DNA of 64,000 bases from Sphingomonas sp. 7/4-4 (GTDB lineage Bacteria > Pseudomonadota > Alphaproteobacteria > Sphingomonadales > Sphingomonadaceae). Position numbers and translations under genes: made by a program. The stretch's first letter is position 1, and each line of letters opens with the position of its first letter. Below the pieces are notes generated by a model that saw nothing but the letters and a program-made list of their open reading frames with translations, searched no databases and was not told where the DNA came from. The stretch lies in assembly GCF_027941955.1 (NCBI RefSeq), contig NZ_CP115960.1, positions 2,542,001-2,606,000 of the forward strand, given 5' to 3'. Below, piece after piece: positions 62,370 through 64,000 of the stretch.

Positions 62370-63655
62370 TCAGTCCATCTGCTCGATTAGGGATTTGATC
62401 GGCACGAAGGCGAAGGCGACCGAGCTGTCGGCCACGCCGTAGGGAATGAACAGCTTGCTGCCGTGGCGGATCGCGCCGCAGGTGTAGACGACGTTGGGGA
62501 CATAGCCCTCGCGGTCCTGATCCGCCGCCGCCAGCAAAGGCTCCTTCGAGCGCGCCAGCACCTTGGACGGATCGTTCTTGTCGAGCAGAGCCGCGCCGAT
62601 CGAATATTTGCGCATCGCGCCGACGCCGTGGGTGAGCACCAGCCAGCCCTCGTCCACTTCGATCGGCGGGCCGCAATTGCCCATCTGGACGAGCTCCCAT
62701 GGATATTGCGGCTTGATCAGCAGCTCGCCGCCTTCCCAATGGGTGATGTCGTCGGAGGTATGGAGGAAGATGTTCTCGCCGTCCTGCCGGCCGAGCATCA
62801 TGTACTTGCCTTCGATCTTGCGCGGGAACAGCGCCATGCCCTTGTTGCGCGATGCGCCGCCGCTCATCGGCACCAGATCGATCGACCGCCAGTCGCGTGT
62901 GCGCATCAGCTCGGACTGGATCACCGAGCCGTTATAGGCCGTGTAGGTGCCGATCCATTCCTCGGTGCCGTCGTCATGGGTGAAGTGGCAGATGCGCAGA
63001 TCCTCGAGCCCGTTGGACTGCGCCTTGGTGATCGGGAAGATCACCGTGCCCGACAGAGTCGAATCGCGGTGGCGATAGACCGTCACCGGCCCCTCGGGAA
63101 TCCGCATCTCTTCCTCTTCGCGCGCATCGGCGGCAGTGGCGAAGGGCGGCTCGGGAGCGAGAGTCAGCTCGTTCTTGTCGGTGATGATGCCTTCGCGGAA
63201 CGACACCGACGAGATGTGCCCTTCCCCACTGCGCGCAGCGACATGAGGATGCGCAGCGATCCCTTGGGCATGCCCGACTGATCGTAGTGCGGCACGGCGC
63301 TGGGGTTCATCAGCGCGGCGGCGGCATAGCTGTATTCGTGGCAGAAATAGGCGCCGAGCAGCTGGCGCTTCTCGTCGCCGATATCGCCGCCGTCGAGCTT
63401 GAGCATCTCCTCGATCTCGTCATAGCGCGTCATGAACACGCGGCGGGTCTGCCAGTGGCGCGCCTCGAAATCCTTGAGCACGATCTCGAGCTGGGCGCTC
63501 GCCTCGGCGGGCGACATCGCCAGCACTTCCTGAACGATGCGCTCGGAACGGCTGGGTCCCGAGCCGTTCTGCGCCCAGGCGATGTGAAAGGGGCGAACCA
63601 CAACGCGCGACGGATCTGCCCGTAGCCGCAGCGTGTGATTGAACAATTCCTGCAT
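62370..63655 (-). CDS. Glycoside hydrolase family 130-like (beta-mannoside phosphorylase type), frameshifted
   Basis: About 428 residues. MQELFNHTLRLRADPSRVVV, then HDDGTEEWIGTYTAYNGSVI, GASRNKGMALFPRKIEGKYM, NIFLHTSDDITHWEGGELLI and WLVLTHGVGAMRKYSIGAAL are GH130 features. One G is missing from the GGGG run near 63220; restoring it gives AVGEGHISSVSFREGIITDK. GH130 enzymes phosphorolyse beta-mannosides. It follows the partial gene at 63693 on the same strand, so they form an operon of mannose-containing glycan turnover. Confidence 0.88.
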
Positions 63656-63692
63656 TAACCCCCGATACCGTCCCGGTAGCCGGCGCGCAGGG

Positions 63693-64000
63693 TTACGCGA
63701 CAGCGGTGCGCGGGGTGCTTGCCACGTTTTCGGCGGGCTTTGAAAGGGCGGAAATGGCACAATTCGCCAATTGGAGCGCCAGAATCGACTCGGCGCCCTG
63801 ATTCCGGTTCAAACCGGTTGGCATCAGCCCGTCGAAGCACCCGCCGTCCGCTGCGGTGGCAAGCGGCAGTTCGAGGTCGTTCGCGCCGAGATACCAGCGA
63901 TAGGCCCGCATCGCCTCTTCGCACCAGCGCTTGTCGCCGGTCGCCTGATAGGCCGCGACGCACGCATCGACCGTCGCCTGCGCCTCCAGCGGCTGCTGAT
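63693..64000 (-). CDS. C-terminal part of a glycan-related (glycosyltransferase/toroid) protein, partial
   Basis: 101 residues before the stop, open to the right edge: QQPLEAQATVDACVAAYQAT, GDKRWCEEAMRAYRWYLGAN, DGGCFDGLMPTGLNRNQGAE, SILALQLANCAIS. The pattern is that of an alpha/alpha-toroid domain often found at the C-terminus of a glycosyltransferase-like protein encoded next to GH130 genes. Its own catalytic part lies outside the window. Stop is 37 nt before the GH130 start. Confidence 0.65.
   Translation of the reverse strand, partial: QQPLEAQATVDACVAAYQATGDKRWCEEAMRAYRWYLGANDLELPLATAADGGCFDGLMPTGLNRNQGAESILALQLANCAISALSKPAENVASTPRTAVA

Overview
This 64 kb window looks like the chromosome of a high-GC alphaproteobacterium of the Sphingomonadaceae (Sphingomonas-like). 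The signs are many TonB-dependent receptors of the sphingomonad type paired with FecI/FecR regulators, a UrcA-like lipoprotein, DUF2147 and FadL genes, a divergent aceA/acyl-regulator pair, the hflK-hflC-degP order, a kynA operon, and several short palindromic repeats of the kind scattered through sphingomonad genomes. No rRNA, tRNA, CRISPR array, prophage or insertion sequence was seen. Genus assignment is inference from gene content.

Layout. 0-2.3 kb (minus strand): the edge of what appears to be an extracellular contractile injection system (eCIS) locus, with a DUF4255/Pvc16-type protein, a DUF3467-type protein and an unusual sigma-54-type AAA+ activator. 2.3-3.7 kb: an AT-rich spacer, an RTX-repeat fragment and an orphan VirB2/TrbC-like pilin. 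3.9-13.1 kb: two paralogous TonB-dependent receptors around a secreted S9 peptidase and an ECF sigma/FecR pair; only the second receptor has the STN signalling domain, so this looks like a self-regulated peptide or siderophore-like uptake unit. 13-21.6 kb: a patchwork of redox and quinone-type enzymes (DsbA-like, degenerate metallo-beta-lactamase fold, carboxymuconolactone-decarboxylase-like, ABM monooxygenase-like, MDR oxidoreductase, alpha/beta hydrolase) controlled by three LysR and one YafY-type regulator. 21.6-27.6 kb: a DAACS symporter, an M19 dipeptidase-like protein, cysE with an ABM-like partner, and FadL/DUF2147.

27.7-34.5 kb is carbon metabolism: a RamB/PrpR-like regulator divergent from isocitrate lyase aceA, a GPH-type MFS transporter, an acyl-CoA dehydrogenase and an SDR. 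34.5-36.8 kb holds a UrcA-like lipoprotein and a BlaI/M56 (BlaR1-like) pair with a visible BlaI-type operator. Then come maeB, mutS, a DUF815 ATPase, a HisKA_2 kinase, an ABC-F protein, and a PepSY-like protein plus two-component system. 48.7-53.9 kb: LLM oxidoreductase, HAD nucleotidase, dapD, kynA with a class V PLP enzyme, and a CoA-binding protein. 53.9-62.2 kb: apbC/mrp, hflK, hflC, degP, a HerA-like ATPase and an OPT transporter. The right edge has a GH130 glycoside phosphorylase-like gene and the end of a linked glycan gene.

An important caveat: about twenty genes, including housekeeping genes such as hflK, apbC and cysE, are split by single-base frameshifts. In almost all of them, restoring one base to a short homopolymer (mostly G or C) rejoins the protein. 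This is best read as systematic homopolymer-contraction sequencing error, not gene decay. I therefore report these as single CDS spanning both frames and give the likely site of the missing base.
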